NCBI RefSeq assembly: GCF_007293315.1
Contig: NZ_VLXZ01000001.1
Span: 679,262 to 743,261, forward strand
Source: Alkalicoccobacillus porphyridii
GTDB taxonomy: Bacteria > Bacillota > Bacilli > Bacillales > Bacillaceae_D
Length of the DNA stretch: 64,000 bases
Direction: 5' to 3'
Numbering within the stretch: the first letter of the stretch is position 1; each line of letters opens with the position of its first letter. The notes beneath the pieces were generated by a model. It was given only the letters and a program-made list of their open reading frames with translations, did not search any database and was not told the origin of the DNA. A program made the translations under genes and the position numbers. Below are positions 1-9,479 of the stretch, piece after piece.

Positions 1-1059
1 ATGATTAAGGCGGTCGAGAAAAAGGGATTGTTCTATCCTCCCGATCCGAGCTCAATGAAAATCTCAACAATAGGTGGCAATATAAATGAAAATTCAGGAG
101 GGCTACGTGGATTAAAGTATGGTGTGACACGTGATTATGTCTTAGCACTTGAAGCTGTTTTACCTAATGGTGATATTTTTCGTACTGGCGGAAAGCTCGC
201 AAAAGACGTAGCTGGATATGATCTAACGAGACTGCTTGTCGGCTCAGAAGGCACACTTGCCGTCATTACTGAGGCAACCTTGAAGCTTGTGCCCATGCCA
301 GCAACAAAGAAGACCCTACTCGCTCTTTATCAGAATATGGAAGCTGCCGCAAAAACCGTAAGCGCCATCATTGCATCTAAAATTATTCCAGCGACTCTCG
401 AATTCTTGGACCGGCCCACGCTAGTGGCTGTTGAAGATTTTGCAAAAATTGGCTTGCCTACTGATGTTGAAGCCGTTCTTCTCATAGAGCAAGATGGTTC
501 AACTGAAAATGTAATGAATGATATCAAAATAATTGAACAGATTTGCAAGGACGAAGAAGCCGTTTCCGTTCAAATTGCCGCTACAGAAACCGAAGCACTT
601 GCTCTGACTACAGCGAGAAGAGCTGCACTCTCTGCCCTTGCGCGACTAAAACCAACAACGATTTTAGAAGATGCTACGGTTCCTCGGTCAGAAATAGCCA
701 AGATGGTTAAAGCAATTAATGAGATTGCTGAGAAGCATCAAGTGCCGATCGCAACATTTGGTCACGCTGGAGATGGAAACCTTCACCCAACCTGTACAAC
801 AGATGCTCGAGATCATGAAGAAATGGAGCGTGTGGAAGCTGCATTCGAGGATATCTTCGCTAAAGCCATAGAACTCGGTGGAACGATTACGGGCGAGCAC
901 GGTGTGGGAATGATGAAAGCTCCTTATTTAGAATGGAAAATTGGTTCAGAAGGTATAGCCATTATGAAAGCGATTAAGCACTCCTTTGATCCGGATAACA
1001 TTATGAATCCAGACAAAATCTTTGCCAAAGAAACTAGAAAAAGAGTGGTGGTCACATAA
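1..1059 (+). CDS. glcD: Glycolate oxidase FAD subunit GlcD, 3' part (5' end outside window)
   Basis: FAD-linked oxidase subunit that oxidises glycolate (or a similar 2-hydroxy acid) and passes electrons to the iron-sulfur subunit encoded next. The visible 352 residues begin inside the FAD-binding PCMH domain (STIGGNINENSGG at 22-34, GGKLAKDVAGYDLT near 62-75). They continue into the FAD-oxidase C domain with GHAGDGNLHP near 254 and GEHGVGMMK near 298, and end NPDKIF. Family members are about 450-480 residues, so roughly 110-120 N-terminal residues lie before base 1. The Met at base 1 is almost certainly internal. The stop codon shares one base with the start of glcF, so the two are translationally coupled. 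Confidence 0.93.
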   Translation: MIKAVEKKGLFYPPDPSSMKISTIGGNINENSGGLRGLKYGVTRDYVLALEAVLPNGDIFRTGGKLAKDVAGYDLTRLLVGSEGTLAVITEATLKLVPMPATKKTLLALYQNMEAAAKTVSAIIASKIIPATLEFLDRPTLVAVEDFAKIGLPTDVEAVLLIEQDGSTENVMNDIKIIEQICKDEEAVSVQIAATETEALALTTARRAALSALARLKPTTILEDATVPRSEIAKMVKAINEIAEKHQVPIATFGHAGDGNLHPTCTTDARDHEEMERVEAAFEDIFAKAIELGGTITGEHGVGMMKAPYLEWKIGSEGIAIMKAIKHSFDPDNIMNPDKIFAKETRKRVVVT

Positions 1060-2381
1060 TGACGATGACCAAACGAGAACTAGCGATACAAAAGGAATTT
1101 AGTGAGCGGATGGATGAAGGGGAACTGCTGAACTGTATGCGCTGTGGCTTCTGCCTCCCATCCTGTCCGACCTATATCGAAACAGGATTTGATGAAACAC
1201 ATTCACCACGTGGTCGAATTGCTTTAATGAAAGCGGTACACGATGGACTTATCGCTCCTGATGAGGAAGTGGAACGATCGTTAGATGTCTGTCTCGGATG
1301 TCGTGCCTGTGAACCAGTCTGTCCTGCGGGCGTACAATACGGCCACTTACTAGAAGAGGCTCGTGATATATTCGCTGACCATAACCAATACAAACCATTA
1401 ACCAAAGCTGTGCGTAAGACCGTGTTTGAAGGACTATTCCCCCATCAAAATCGAATGGAACACTCTGTTTCTTTACTAAACCTGTACCAACGAAGTGGTC
1501 TGCAGAAAACCGTTCGTAAGCTAGGGTTCATGGAATTGCTTCCTAAGAATTTAAGTACGATGGAGAAAGTCTTACCTGCCGTACCTTCTCGCAGAGAAAT
1601 GAAAAAACGAGAAAGAACTTTCTCTTCACAAAAAGAAACAACCACAAAGGTTGCTTTCTTTACTGGTTGTTTAATGGATACCATGTTTCATGAGACAAAC
1701 AATGCAACGATCACACTTCTGCAAAAAGCAGGCTGTGACATCGTCATACCAGAAGAGCAGAACTGCTGTGGTGCCCTTCATGGACATAGTGGTGAAAAAG
1801 CTCATGCAAAAAAACTAGCTAAACAAAATATTGATGCGTTTGAAGAACTACAAGCAGATTATATTATTACAAATGCCGGTGGATGTGGTGCATTTTTAGT
1901 GGATTATGATCATCTATTAAAGGATGATCCCCAATACGCTCAGCGAGCTAAACTGTTCACATCCAAAATGAAAGATATTACTCAAATTCTGTTTGAATTA
2001 GATTTCCATATGAATAGTGAGCTACACGTAGCTCCGCAGGTTATTACCTACCAGGATTCATGTCACCTACGCAATGTTATGCGCACCGAGGTAGCCCCAC
2101 GGACTCTGTTAAAATCCATTGGAGGTGCTGCCTACAAAGAGATGGATCAGGCCGATTCCTGCTGTGGGTCAGCTGGTATTTATAATATCGTCGAAAGTGA
2201 CATGTCTATGCAAATACTTGATCACAAAATGGAACACGTCAAAGCCACACACGCAACAACCATCGTTACCACAAACCCAGGATGCCTATTACAGATGAAG
2301 GTAGGAATAGAGCGAGAAGGCTTATCCGACAGTGTGAGAGCTGTTCATATTGTTGATCTGTTGTTGGAAGCTTGTAAGTAG
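1059..2381 (+). CDS. glcF: Glycolate oxidase iron-sulfur subunit GlcF
   Basis: Iron-sulfur electron-transfer subunit of glycolate oxidase, 440 residues, the usual family length. Two ferredoxin-type 4Fe-4S motifs are visible: cysteines 26, 29, 32, 36 followed by Pro, and cysteines 78, 81, 84, 88 followed by Pro. Two CCG domains follow (NCCGALHG near 235, SCCGSAG near 367), as in heterodisulfide-reductase-like subunits. The ATG overlaps the TAA of glcD by one base, with GTGGTGG upstream; a second ATG lies two codons in. An intrinsic terminator follows directly. No glcE is present after it, so the order is the two-gene glcD-glcF form. Confidence 0.95.
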   Translation: MTMTKRELAIQKEFSERMDEGELLNCMRCGFCLPSCPTYIETGFDETHSPRGRIALMKAVHDGLIAPDEEVERSLDVCLGCRACEPVCPAGVQYGHLLEEARDIFADHNQYKPLTKAVRKTVFEGLFPHQNRMEHSVSLLNLYQRSGLQKTVRKLGFMELLPKNLSTMEKVLPAVPSRREMKKRERTFSSQKETTTKVAFFTGCLMDTMFHETNNATITLLQKAGCDIVIPEEQNCCGALHGHSGEKAHAKKLAKQNIDAFEELQADYIITNAGGCGAFLVDYDHLLKDDPQYAQRAKLFTSKMKDITQILFELDFHMNSELHVAPQVITYQDSCHLRNVMRTEVAPRTLLKSIGGAAYKEMDQADSCCGSAGIYNIVESDMSMQILDHKMEHVKATHATTIVTTNPGCLLQMKVGIEREGLSDSVRAVHIVDLLLEACK

Positions 2382-2385
2382 ATAA

Positions 2386-2418
2386 AAAAACTCAAGTATC
2401 TAAGATGCTTGAGTTTTT
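2386..2418 (+). terminator. Intrinsic terminator after glcF
   Basis: Stem ACTCAAG / CTTGAGT with an 11-base loop, followed by five T. It lies five bases after the glcF stop codon. Confidence 0.8.
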
Positions 2419-2517
2419 GGTGCGTATTTAGTAGAAGAGTCTCTCTCTGCTTACTCGGGTTAGACAGAATTAATGATAATAGCTCCCGTGTATATTTAAA
2501 AGTTTATAGTTAGGCAA

Positions 2518-2551
2518 GGAAAAACACCACAGCCTTACTTGCTGTGGTGTC
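2518..2551 (-). terminator. Intrinsic terminator of the yhf-nagB operon
   Basis: A perfect 10-bp stem (ACACCACAGC / GCTGTGGTGT) with a 7-base loop, followed on the minus strand by a run of T. It lies 15 bases beyond the nagB stop. The roughly 100 bases between this and the glcF terminator contain nothing recognisable. Confidence 0.85.
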
Positions 2552-2566
2552 TATCGTCTATAATTA

Positions 2567-3307
2567 TTACATATTCTTCTGCTTAATAAGTGACAGTGCT
2601 GCGTGATCAGCAATGACCGTCACATGATCGTGATTCCTTAACACACTAACCGGACAATCTTCACTGATATCTCCTCGAATCAATCCAAGCAGTGCCCCTG
2701 CTTTCTGTTCACCTGAAGCAAGTAAAAGTATTTCTTTACTTTTTAAAATCGTTTGGATGCCCATTGTAATGGCTTGTTTTGGAACTTTCTCCATTGAGCT
2801 GAAAAAGCGAGCATTGGCTTCTCTAGTAGACCTTGCTAACGTAGCAATATGAGTTTCTTTTGTAAAAGAAGTGCCTGGTTCATTAAAACCTATATGACCG
2901 TTTCCTCCAATTCCAAGTAGCTGCAAGTCTACACCATTAATGCTATGAATGAGCCCTTCATACCTACTGGCTTCTGCTTGGACATCCATCGCGGTCCCAT
3001 CTGGAATGTGAATATGGCTTCTTTTGATATTAATGTGGTTAAACAAGTACTTGTCCATGTAGTGATGATAGCTTTGCTGGTCACTTGGATGAATGCCTAC
3101 ATATTCGTCTAGATTATATGTTGATACATGCTCATAAGATGTATCATACTTTTGATGGTCTTTAACTAACCACTCATATGTGCCCACAGGTGTTCCACCG
3201 GTTGCAAGACCTAGAGTCAGTTGTGGGGTTGTTTTCACTTTATCTATGATGATACTAGCTGCAGCTTCACTTACGGTTTGATAATTTTCTGCTTCAATGA
3301 TTCTCAT
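2567..3307 (-). CDS. nagB: Glucosamine-6-phosphate deaminase
   Basis: Converts glucosamine-6-phosphate to fructose-6-phosphate and ammonia. The 246 residues match the short Gram-positive form. Visible motifs are LGLATGGTP (32-40, phosphate binding), YNLDEYVG (64-71) with the active-site Asp, and GIGGNGHIGFNEPG (132-145). A GAGGAAG ribosome binding site precedes the ATG. It is the last gene of the yhf-type operon, only 24 bases after yhfW, and nagA is not adjacent. This position suggests that the yhf pathway generates an amino-sugar phosphate or a look-alike; a changed substrate is possible, though the motifs look canonical. Confidence 0.93.
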   Translation of the reverse strand: MRIIEAENYQTVSEAAASIIIDKVKTTPQLTLGLATGGTPVGTYEWLVKDHQKYDTSYEHVSTYNLDEYVGIHPSDQQSYHHYMDKYLFNHINIKRSHIHIPDGTAMDVQAEASRYEGLIHSINGVDLQLLGIGGNGHIGFNEPGTSFTKETHIATLARSTREANARFFSSMEKVPKQAITMGIQTILKSKEILLLASGEQKAGALLGLIRGDISEDCPVSVLRNHDHVTVIADHAALSLIKQKNM

Positions 3308-3331
3308 GTGTTCACTTCCTCAAAAAACTGT

Positions 3332-4528
3332 TTAGGCATTCTGAATGATTGAAAGAAAACTCTCACCATGTTCGGGTTTATTGATGCCTATGTACTCTGC
3401 CATTGTTGCTGCAATGTCTGCCATTGTTGCTCTAGTTCCTATTGAAACAGGATTGACATTTGGCCCCGTTATCAGGATAGGTGTCTGTTCTCTAGTATGC
3501 CCTGAATGCCCAATTGTAGGATCGTTACCATGATCAGCTGTAATGATTAGCAGCTCATTCTCTTTTAATGTCGGTATAAATGTAGTCAAAAAAAGATCCG
3601 CACATTCGAGTACGTTTTTATACCATTCACAATCTTCTTTGTGTCCTGCTAAATCCGTTTCTTGCACATTCACTAAAAATACCGCATCTTCATGTGTTTG
3701 ATGATACATATACTTAAAGGCTTCTAGTACTTTCTTGGTATCCACAACCGGATCCTCATATCCATCCGCCTGAATCACATCGGCTGTTTTTCCTATACGG
3801 TACACGGGATAGCCATTCCCCTCTGCCATGTGAGCAAATTGCTTCTCAAAGTCAACACCGTAGCCTAAATGTAAGACCTTGTAGCCCTCTCCATAAACAT
3901 TAGCTTTTGGAGAATCAACGCCCCATTGTCCTGGGTGGTTTTCTCTTACAGTTGACAAGATTGTTTCGATATTCGTCTTTTTATTTCCAAATACAATCAC
4001 TCTGCTAGTATCAATATGCTCTCTAACCACTTTACCGACTGCAGTTACCTCTTCAAACGTATAGTGATTCACATCTCCTACAACATTAATGATATTTCCT
4101 AGCTGAGATTCGATATTATCGCAAATGACGATAGCATCATTCACAAGTAGAATCGTTGCTCCCTCTACTGGATACGTGACGCTGTAGCCCTTAGCCTCTA
4201 ATGCTTCTTTTAATGATGAAGCTACTTCACTCATTAAACGTTTTTGGGGAATACCTGGTAAGCTTCCCATCAACTCTTGGTGACCCATATATGTGTCAGC
4301 ACCGTGGTGTGCTAGATTACTTTTACCGTATGCAGCTTTAGGTTTGCCTGTTTGATCTGCAATCTGATTAAGACCTAATTCGTATAAAGTAGGGATCTTC
4401 AGATCAATCGATTTCCGCAGATTTTTGTACGTATTGGCTGTTATATCTTCCGGCTTAACTTCTTTACAATCTTTCATAGAACCCATGCCAAAGCCATCTA
4501 AGATGAGTAAGGTAATCTTTTTGCTCAT
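3332..4528 (-). CDS. yhfW: YhfW-type phosphopentomutase-like metalloenzyme
   Basis: Alkaline-phosphatase-superfamily protein of 398 residues, related to phosphopentomutase (DeoB) and matching E. coli YhfW. Metal and nucleophile motifs are visible: ILDGFG (9-14), GADTYMGHQE (76-85, with Thr79 as the likely phosphorylated nucleophile), ADHGND near 332 and GHSGHTREQTP after it. The family role is presumably isomerisation of a sugar phosphate, but the substrate of YhfW is not established. The gene begins three bases after yhfX and precedes nagB, all on one transcript. Confidence 0.85.
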   Translation of the reverse strand: MSKKITLLILDGFGMGSMKDCKEVKPEDITANTYKNLRKSIDLKIPTLYELGLNQIADQTGKPKAAYGKSNLAHHGADTYMGHQELMGSLPGIPQKRLMSEVASSLKEALEAKGYSVTYPVEGATILLVNDAIVICDNIESQLGNIINVVGDVNHYTFEEVTAVGKVVREHIDTSRVIVFGNKKTNIETILSTVRENHPGQWGVDSPKANVYGEGYKVLHLGYGVDFEKQFAHMAEGNGYPVYRIGKTADVIQADGYEDPVVDTKKVLEAFKYMYHQTHEDAVFLVNVQETDLAGHKEDCEWYKNVLECADLFLTTFIPTLKENELLIITADHGNDPTIGHSGHTREQTPILITGPNVNPVSIGTRATMADIAATMAEYIGINKPEHGESFLSIIQNA

Positions 4529-4530
4529 GT

Positions 4531-5694
4531 CTACATTCCCCTTCTTTGAAGATAAACAAGCTTAGGGTTGTTGGTATTAACGCCTCGGACATATGCTATG
4601 TGAGCCCTCGTTACAAATATTTGGGTACGAAATGCATAGATCGCGGTATCACCAACCTTCATCTGAGCTTGCTTCTTAAGGCTTCCGTAATAATCAATAT
4701 TCGTAGGTGAATTGCAGCCTACTTGAGTTAATTGATTCGTCAGCTGTGAGCCATTCTGTCCAAATAAGGCGTACTCCATATTAGAGCGATTGTAAAAGCC
4801 TCCTGCGATTGTGTAGGCAGATTGATCATCCATATGTGATATTTCAGATACATAAATAATCGACGGCACTTCTTTAAGGTATGGGTTGTAGGCGTGCAAG
4901 GGTGTCGTACCTGTGATTGCATGTCCCGGTTCACCATGAGTGACCCCGTGTTCTTTTAGCATCGGTATGGTATAACAGCTAGTTGCACTTGGTGCGTTGA
5001 TGTGCTTCACGGTTATATTGTTATTTTCTAAAATCCCTCTTGCTAGCTTCAGTGTTTCAAGATTAGATGTAAACGTAAAATCATCGTTCGTATCATTCAT
5101 CTGCAGTACCGGAAAACTAGTAATGCCGACAACCGTTATACCTTTTAATGACTTTAGCTTATCTAGGTCTGGATCAAGCTCATGAAGGAGAAATCCACCA
5201 AATTGACCAGGGTAAATACTATCAGTTGTTCTTATAACGCGTAAAATCACATCCTGAATTATCCCTAAAGACTCAGCAGCCCTTGATAATTGTTCGGCAC
5301 GCTCATACGAGAATAATGTAATCACTTCTGGCTTAAGGTCTGTTAGAACATACTTCCACTGAGATCGGCTTGGTTGAACAATATGCCCGAAATTACCAAT
5401 CTGACAATTGTTGCTCTTTAATTGAATGGCTTCATCTATGTCAACAGCAACCGCTTTTTCTATACCGTTGCGGGCAATGATATCTCCAATGAAGCCACTT
5501 CTTCCAATTTGTTTTGTCATATAGTAAAGGCTTAATGAGTGTTCACTCGCCGTTTCACTTAAAGACTTCACATTGTATTCCAGTGAATCTAAGTCAATGA
5601 CATACGTATTTGCAGCAATGGTCCCCTCTTGGTGTAGCTTTGTCCCAGCTTTAATGAGACCCTCATTTCTCCGTAAAGTCATATCTATAAACAT
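4531..5694 (-). CDS. yhfX: YhfX-type PLP-dependent alanine-racemase-fold enzyme
   Basis: Fold-type III PLP enzyme of the alanine racemase family, 387 residues, matching E. coli YhfX. Lys61 in YYMTKQIGR is the probable PLP Schiff-base lysine, after the strand TYVIDLDSL. The open frame reaches back to 5730, but the start chosen here (MFIDMTLRR) has GGAAGG upstream and fits the known N-terminus of the family, and the longer version would overlap yhfS by 29 bases. The family may racemise or otherwise rearrange an amino acid; the substrate is unknown. It sits between the PLP enzyme gene yhfS and the mutase gene yhfW. Confidence 0.85.
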   Translation of the reverse strand: MFIDMTLRRNEGLIKAGTKLHQEGTIAANTYVIDLDSLEYNVKSLSETASEHSLSLYYMTKQIGRSGFIGDIIARNGIEKAVAVDIDEAIQLKSNNCQIGNFGHIVQPSRSQWKYVLTDLKPEVITLFSYERAEQLSRAAESLGIIQDVILRVIRTTDSIYPGQFGGFLLHELDPDLDKLKSLKGITVVGITSFPVLQMNDTNDDFTFTSNLETLKLARGILENNNITVKHINAPSATSCYTIPMLKEHGVTHGEPGHAITGTTPLHAYNPYLKEVPSIIYVSEISHMDDQSAYTIAGGFYNRSNMEYALFGQNGSQLTNQLTQVGCNSPTNIDYYGSLKKQAQMKVGDTAIYAFRTQIFVTRAHIAYVRGVNTNNPKLVYLQRRGM

Positions 5695-5701
5695 GTCAAT
5701 C

Positions 5702-6817
5702 TCATCCTTCCGACAACTCTCCCAATACATTATTTAATATTCTAATAAGCGTACTTGCAGAGGATTTCATCGGATTGATTCGAATACCATAATCCTTTAA
5801 TTCAGGCTGACTCTCAAGAAAACTACCAGACACACGATAGATCATAGGTATTAATTCATATTTCGATTCTGCCCCTACAGGAAATGTTGCTGCTCCATGA
5901 CTAGCAGCCTTATTAATGATTTGTGAAGCAATCGGTTTCTCCCATTCCACAATGACGTTTTTTGATTGAGAGTTGGTAATATACACATCAGATATGCCTT
6001 TAACCTCTCCATTACGCAAGCGATCACATAGTTCTTCTACTTGTTCATTTTGAATTGCTAGCATAACGGGAGCAAATGTCATATTACGGACTAATTCATG
6101 TGCCTCAAATCCTTGAACCTGTCCACCACCTGAATAATTCCGAGTATGGATCGTCTCGATTAGCTCTTTTTCACCTAAAATAACGCCAATCCCTTGTGGT
6201 CCTAATAGCTTAAAGCCTGAGAACGTAGAGACGTTCGCTCCGTACTCTACACCGACACCCTTCATTTTCATAGCACAATAATTGTCGTCCACTACAATAG
6301 GCAGGTCAGGGCGCAGCTCTTTGACCAATGAAATCACTTCTTGAAGTTGATAGGTATCTGTTGGCTGTTGACGAGCGTGCTGGACGTAGAACACCTTTGA
6401 CTCAGTGTCGGTTTGGAGTGCGTGCTTCAGTTCATCCAGATTATTAAAATTAACAGCGTTCTGCTTTAAACCCATCAATCTAAAGGTTTCTTTCGTTGTC
6501 ATATAAACTGGAGCCGTATGAACCATACATGTATCACCAGCCTCCATCAGCACACTTAGTGTGATACGAATAGCTCCCGTCCCACTGCCTCTAACTAAGG
6601 CGCATGCCTCTGCACCGAATGTATTGGCCAAAACCCTTTCAACTCTTGCGGTTGTGAGCGGACGATTATGTTCTAAATGTAGCCCTACATCTCCCACTTG
6701 AAAAAATTCATTGTTCGTAAATTCCTTCGTGATCTCATCAATTAGACGAAACTGTAAGGCCGTTGCTTCCTCTAGACTCATATTATCTAGCACGGATTGC
6801 TCGTATTTGTTGCTCAT
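5702..6817 (-). CDS. yhfS: YhfS-type PLP-dependent aminotransferase-fold enzyme
   Basis: Fold-type I PLP enzyme of 371 residues resembling E. coli YhfS and distantly the selenocysteine synthase and cystathionine-synthase groups. The motif TFSGFKLLGPQG places the PLP lysine at 203. IVVDDNYCAMK (174-184) carries the Asp that pairs with the pyridine nitrogen, and GSGTGAIR (78-85) is the likely phosphate-binding turn. The ATG overlaps the php stop by four bases, so translation is coupled. The substrate is unknown; the neighbours suggest an amino-acid- or amine-linked sugar derivative. Confidence 0.82.
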   Translation of the reverse strand: MSNKYEQSVLDNMSLEEATALQFRLIDEITKEFTNNEFFQVGDVGLHLEHNRPLTTARVERVLANTFGAEACALVRGSGTGAIRITLSVLMEAGDTCMVHTAPVYMTTKETFRLMGLKQNAVNFNNLDELKHALQTDTESKVFYVQHARQQPTDTYQLQEVISLVKELRPDLPIVVDDNYCAMKMKGVGVEYGANVSTFSGFKLLGPQGIGVILGEKELIETIHTRNYSGGGQVQGFEAHELVRNMTFAPVMLAIQNEQVEELCDRLRNGEVKGISDVYITNSQSKNVIVEWEKPIASQIINKAASHGAATFPVGAESKYELIPMIYRVSGSFLESQPELKDYGIRINPMKSSASTLIRILNNVLGELSEG

Positions 6818-7743
6818 ATGGCGTCACCCTCTTCTCGTATGCTAAATGCTCTTTGAGGATTCGTAACAAGTAATTTTTGGATTACTTTTTCTGGTACACC
6901 CTTCTCTTTTAGACGAGGGATAAAATCTCTTAGAACAATGTCATAGCCTTGTCCACCGTTCACACGTAAGTGAGATTTGCGTGTTAAATCACTAGATAGT
7001 AAAAGCTGATCTTCATAGCCACGGTCGATGAAATGAATTAAAGAGGTTATCCGGTCCTCATCAGATCTGTAATTCTCCTTGCCGATGGTATCTAATGCTA
7101 CAAATGATCCTGAAGACAGGACATCCAGAACAATATCATCATGCTTGTTCAAGTCTTGGTGTCCGATAATCACTTGATTTAGTGGTAGCGCTTCTCTTGT
7201 AAATAGATTGATTTGTTCTACTGCCATTGTGCCGAGTGTAGTGTGTGTAGATAATGGCAGATGGGTTTGTTTAGCGGCTTCAATGGCTCCATGAAAAAGC
7301 TCCACCTCAATCGGCTCAAAGGTATTTAAGCTGCTTCCTATCTCACCAATAATTCCTGGTCTTATATTTGTTCCATCGATTCCATTTTTAATTTCATCAA
7401 TCATCCAACTAGCAAACTGATCTCTCGTCCAGTTCTTTTTTTCTTTAGGAATAAAGGGATCCTTATAACAGCCTGTACTTGCAACGATGTGAAGATTAAG
7501 AACTTGACTCATTTCCATTAACTGTTGCACGTTTCTTCCCATACCGTCGTTGGTTACTTCAATCATCGCTTTACCTCCAGCATCTAGAAAATGCTGGAGG
7601 TCCCCCATCACTAAATCTATATCCTGTAAGCGAGTATCTTCATTTTGTTTTATATGACTCAGATCAATGTAGAGGTGCTCATGACACGCACAAACACCTA
7701 AATCTTCTGGCTTGATTTTACCTAAAACTGTTTGAATATACAT
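6814..7743 (-). CDS. php: Phosphotriesterase homology protein (YhfV/Php family)
   Basis: Amidohydrolase-superfamily TIM barrel with a binuclear metal centre, 309 residues, in the phosphotriesterase/lactonase family. Metal-binding motifs in order are HEH (21-23), GEIGSS with Glu134 where many relatives have a carbamylated lysine, His in LSTHTTLG and in IIGHQDLN, and Asp in LLSSDLTRKSH. Having Glu instead of Lys is the Php-type arrangement. Natural substrates of the family are thought to be lactones or phosphoesters rather than organophosphates. The upstream spacing to yhfT is 15 bases. Confidence 0.88.
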   Translation of the reverse strand: MYIQTVLGKIKPEDLGVCACHEHLYIDLSHIKQNEDTRLQDIDLVMGDLQHFLDAGGKAMIEVTNDGMGRNVQQLMEMSQVLNLHIVASTGCYKDPFIPKEKKNWTRDQFASWMIDEIKNGIDGTNIRPGIIGEIGSSLNTFEPIEVELFHGAIEAAKQTHLPLSTHTTLGTMAVEQINLFTREALPLNQVIIGHQDLNKHDDIVLDVLSSGSFVALDTIGKENYRSDEDRITSLIHFIDRGYEDQLLLSSDLTRKSHLRVNGGQGYDIVLRDFIPRLKEKGVPEKVIQKLLVTNPQRAFSIREEGDAI

Positions 7744-7758
7744 AAGAAGACTCCTTTA

Positions 7759-9054
7759 TTAGGCGGGTGGTGTGAATAATCCAAGCAAGACTAAGATGTT
7801 TCCAATAATTCCGACTGCAATCGCGCCTAATGGACCTACTGCCATTCGAACAATTGGACGACCGCCTGCCTCATTTAATAGATAAAACCCTGCGATTGCA
7901 TAGAATCCAAATCCAGGTACGATCGCATTGGCAGCATTCGCTCCTCCAATCAGTAAAGCAACTTCTAGTACCCTTGTCATAGCTGTCCTGATATTTTCAC
8001 CTGACGCGCGTACACCCGGATAACGATCCAAGAATTTAGCCATTTTTGATAATAAATAGACTTCTAAGAATATGATGACTGCTCCAAGAATAGCCGCAAT
8101 AAGCGGGTTCGGTGCTAAGATTCCTGCTCCAAATACAAAAGTAAAACCAGCAGGTCCATATACCCCTGTTGCGATGGCTGTACTAGCAATCAGAGGAACA
8201 AATCCAACAGCCTTTGCAAGTGCTGCAATTCCTCCCTCAGATAACCTTCCTTCAGACAGTAGATTTAATGAAATAGGGTCTCCAGCTATTATGAGTAAAT
8301 TAGTAGCAGCTGATATAAGCGCTCCACTGACCATAATCAGCCAGATGTTTTTCTTAATTCGATTCACACGGTCTACAAATAGTGTAGCTAGCTGTGATAA
8401 ATTCTGTTCAGTCGATTTTTCTTTCATAGCAAAAATCATGAGAAACGTCATCCCAACAACTAGGGCAATTCCTTCAGGACTCAATACAACAGGTGCATCG
8501 CCAATGCTAATAAGTTCTTCTGTATTTAAAAATACAATAATCTGCCTAGCAATCGCTGAAACCAAAAAGGTTAGTATCCCTTTTTTAATGGTGAATTGAA
8601 GAGCGACAGCAATTGCAGGAAATACCATAAATGACACCACAACAGGTTCTCCAACTAAGTTAAACCCATCAACAAAGTTCAGTGGCAAGGACTCAAATAC
8701 CTTCACAACCGCTTGAAGCCCTAAATATATCCCAGCACCATATAGCCCACCTAGCACTCCTGCTATAGCCGTATTAATTTTGCCTTTATTAAAGGTCAAA
8801 CCAATAATATCCGTTCCAAGTAAGATACTATGAATTAAAAGAATGCTTCCCGCAATTGATATAGGAATACCAAAACCAATAACAAGACCAAAACTCATCG
8901 CGAATGCCGTGACAGATAGCTCTTTGCGTGTCATTCGTCCTTCTAAATTCTCTGGTACAATTGGCCTTAAACCGTCATTAAATACGGCGATACCTAGGTT
9001 TGCCATAATAGCAGCAACAACACCGATACTAACAATCAAAATAGGTTCTAACAT
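7759..9054 (-). CDS. yhfT: YhfT-type integral membrane protein (probable transporter)
   Basis: Very hydrophobic protein of 431 residues with about 11-12 membrane segments and Gly/Pro-rich loops, matching E. coli YhfT. No ATP-binding or binding-protein gene is nearby, so it is probably a secondary transporter. It lies directly after yhfU, a small soluble partner in all yhf operons that I know of. Substrate uptake for the yhf enzymes is an inference from context only. Confidence 0.82.
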   Translation of the reverse strand: MLEPILIVSIGVVAAIMANLGIAVFNDGLRPIVPENLEGRMTRKELSVTAFAMSFGLVIGFGIPISIAGSILLIHSILLGTDIIGLTFNKGKINTAIAGVLGGLYGAGIYLGLQAVVKVFESLPLNFVDGFNLVGEPVVVSFMVFPAIAVALQFTIKKGILTFLVSAIARQIIVFLNTEELISIGDAPVVLSPEGIALVVGMTFLMIFAMKEKSTEQNLSQLATLFVDRVNRIKKNIWLIMVSGALISAATNLLIIAGDPISLNLLSEGRLSEGGIAALAKAVGFVPLIASTAIATGVYGPAGFTFVFGAGILAPNPLIAAILGAVIIFLEVYLLSKMAKFLDRYPGVRASGENIRTAMTRVLEVALLIGGANAANAIVPGFGFYAIAGFYLLNEAGGRPIVRMAVGPLGAIAVGIIGNILVLLGLFTPPA

Positions 9055-9091
9055 ATTGTGACCCCCTTATAAATAGAGTGAATGAACTTGT

Positions 9092-9451
9092 TTATTTTGT
9101 TAATAATGTTTCCATCAGAAGCTGTACGGCCTTTTCCTTATGATCCCCTGTAAAACCAAATGCCTTTGCCCCACCAGTCACTGCTTCTTCTATCTTCTCT
9201 TTGACAGGTGGCTTTCCAGGCATGGAAACAGTGGCACAATTCGGTTTACCTAACAAGGTAATCGCCATAGCGAGTGCCCCCCCACCGCCTGTATAGCAAG
9301 CACCGAAGTAGTAATCCGCCCCACCATTTTTCATTAGCATCGCTGCATCTAGATCTGATTTAACGACGGTTTCTACGTTGTCTCCACCAAACTCTTTAAC
9401 TAAGGATTCAATCTCTTTCTTTTCAACCTGACCACCGATGACAATTTTCAT
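9092..9451 (-). CDS. yhfU: YhfU-type small protein (DUF2620)
   Basis: Small soluble protein of 119 residues matching the YhfU family. A Gly-rich stretch is seen at GACYTGGGGALA (roughly 50-61), followed by GKPPVKEKIEE and GAKAFGFTGDH. The fold recalls the phosphotransferase-like or nucleotide-binding pockets of small regulatory subunits, but no function is established. It always pairs with yhfT, and here the gap is 37 bases. Confidence 0.8.
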   Translation of the reverse strand: MKIVIGGQVEKKEIESLVKEFGGDNVETVVKSDLDAAMLMKNGGADYYFGACYTGGGGALAMAITLLGKPNCATVSMPGKPPVKEKIEEAVTGGAKAFGFTGDHKEKAVQLLMETLLTK

Positions 9452-9479
9452 AGCATGTACACCCTTCCTTTTATTGAAA